A stretch of DNA of 6,800 nt from Candidatus Bathyarchaeota archaeon. GTDB lineage: Archaea > Thermoproteota > Bathyarchaeia > Bathyarchaeales > DTEX01. Under the pieces are notes generated by a model. The model was given only the letters and a program-made list of their open reading frames with translations, made no database searches and was not told the DNA's origin. Below are positions 6,319 to 6,800 of this stretch, one piece after another. Location: positions 1-6,800 of the forward strand of contig PIYH01000074.1 in the NCBI GenBank assembly GCA_003601695.1, given 5' to 3'. The position numbers were made by a program, and so were the translations under genes. Position 1 is the stretch's first letter. The number at the start of each line of letters is the position of its first letter.

Positions 6319-6800
6319 CTATGCAGTCTCCGCCGCTTTGATGTTGCATTCCACGTAATATTGAGCATTCTCTGTAAAGACAGTGATGCCCGTAGTTGTC
6401 CCTATGTCATTTAGACCTATGCTGTCTGGACTTGTAATGTAAATCACAAGAGTATCTCCCGAAGCTAATGGAACGTCCTGACTAGCCTGCGTGAAGTTTC
6501 CCTCAGTAGACCCAGTATATTGAAAGTTAGTCCAGGAAGGAGTTTCTGCGGGGCAGTTAAGCGATGTGGAGAACGTTGATCCCAACCTTAAGTAGTAGAC
6601 ATTTGACCAGGAAGCTTCAACGCCTCTAACCTGTATCTTGTCTATAACGACGTCTCTCCCTCCAACATTATCTACGACAAGCGCTGCATATGCCGTTCCG
6701 GAAGAGTAAACCCAGATCTTCTGCTTTGATAACCTCAGATCTTCTTGTTGTGTTCTTGTTGATGTGATGTTTATCGCGTACATCGTTACGACTCCTGCTA
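6319..6800 (-). CDS. Archaeal type IV pilin, N-terminus outside the window
   Basis: The frame is open to the right edge. Codons before the first visible ATG (6783) read AGVVT, so the visible sequence AGVVTMYAINITSTRTQQ is the end of a pilin membrane helix, not a true start; the class III leader lies outside. The domain has the pattern of archaeal pilins (PF07790-type context): KIWVYSSGTAYAALVVDNVG, then GRDVVIDKIQVRGVEASWS, an interrupted beta sheet with N-G loops, and LVIYITSPDSIG followed by a closing strand VFTENAQYYVECNIKAAETA. Two cysteines, NCPAE and VECNI, could tie the C-terminal strand back. Two sequons (NIT, NFT) are present. It is separated from the ATPase operon by about 70 bp, unlike all later junctions, so it may be transcribed separately and be the abundant major pilin of the system. 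Assignment as a pilin is fairly secure; major versus minor is inference. Confidence 0.82.
   Translation of the reverse strand, partial: AGVVTMYAINITSTRTQQEDLRLSKQKIWVYSSGTAYAALVVDNVGGRDVVIDKIQVRGVEASWSNVYYLRLGSTFSTSLNCPAETPSWTNFQYTGSTEGNFTQASQDVPLASGDTLVIYITSPDSIGLNDIGTTTGITVFTENAQYYVECNIKAAETA

Noticed and set aside
6249..6368. Start of the class III signal peptide gene at ATG 6368
   Set aside because: It would overlap the pilin by 50 nt, has no binding site, and buries the DKG|LA cleavage motif 48 residues in. ATG 6248 has GGTGA upstream and a normal 9-residue leader. Kept only as a question in the findings.
1..6800. CRISPR arrays, tRNA/rRNA genes, IS elements, inverted repeats
   Set aside because: By eye there are no regularly spaced repeats, no tRNA-like cloverleaf segments, no transposase motifs and no clear stem-loop terminators; coding sequence covers nearly everything except the 70-bp gap.

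Overview
The window is one strand-coherent block of an archaeal type IV pilus-like (archaellum/T2SS superfamily) assembly locus. Every supported gene lies on the minus strand, so transcription runs from the right edge to the left edge. The core pair is a secretion ATPase with complete Walker A, Walker B and His boxes (3401-4993) followed by its polytopic T2SSF/ArlJ/TadC-type platform protein (1899-3404). Around them are six short proteins with one N-terminal membrane helix and a beta-rich, sequon-rich outer domain, which I read as major or minor pilin-like subunits. No archaellum accessory genes (ArlCDE, ArlF, ArlG, ArlH), prepilin peptidase or S-layer gene are visible, so a non-archaellum pilus or secretion filament is the better reading.

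Layout in transcription order. A type IV pilin whose 5' end lies beyond the right edge (6319-6800). A 70-bp gap with a possible TATA box. A minor-pilin-like protein with a class III signal peptide (5445-6248). A second bitopic pilin-like protein starting at GTG (4993-5445). The ATPase, then the platform protein. A 354-aa bitopic protein with a large exported domain (833-1897). A 142-aa protein with a KGGQVHTLE N-terminus (408-836). Last, a GQV-type pilin-like gene interrupted by two in-frame stop codons, whose frame stays open to the left edge (1-402). From the second gene onward the junctions are TAGTG, TAATG, ATGA, TGA-A-ATG, ATGA and a 5-nt gap. This indicates one polycistronic, translationally coupled operon.

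Organism: an archaeon. The ATPase and platform architecture, the class III signal peptide, the pilin fold and strong ribosome binding sites complementary to an archaeal 16S tail (GGAGGTGA, GAGGTGATC) all point there. Frequent AGA/AGG arginine codons and paired cysteines in exported domains would suit a thermophilic or uncultured TACK-type lineage (Bathyarchaeia-like), but the lineage is only a guess. The accessory proteins recall the cluster of small GQ-motif membrane proteins beside some haloarchaeal and Bathyarchaeia pilB/pilC pairs. That comparison is from memory, not from a search.

How the parts would work together: the hexameric ATPase powers the platform protein, which extracts the pilin-like proteins from the membrane and assembles them into a filament or pseudopilus outside the cell. 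The most noteworthy observation is the terminal gene. TAA-AGA-TGA interrupts a frame that otherwise reads as a convincing continuation of the same protein, so it is either a recent or local pseudogenization, a truncated-but-used allele, or a sequence error.
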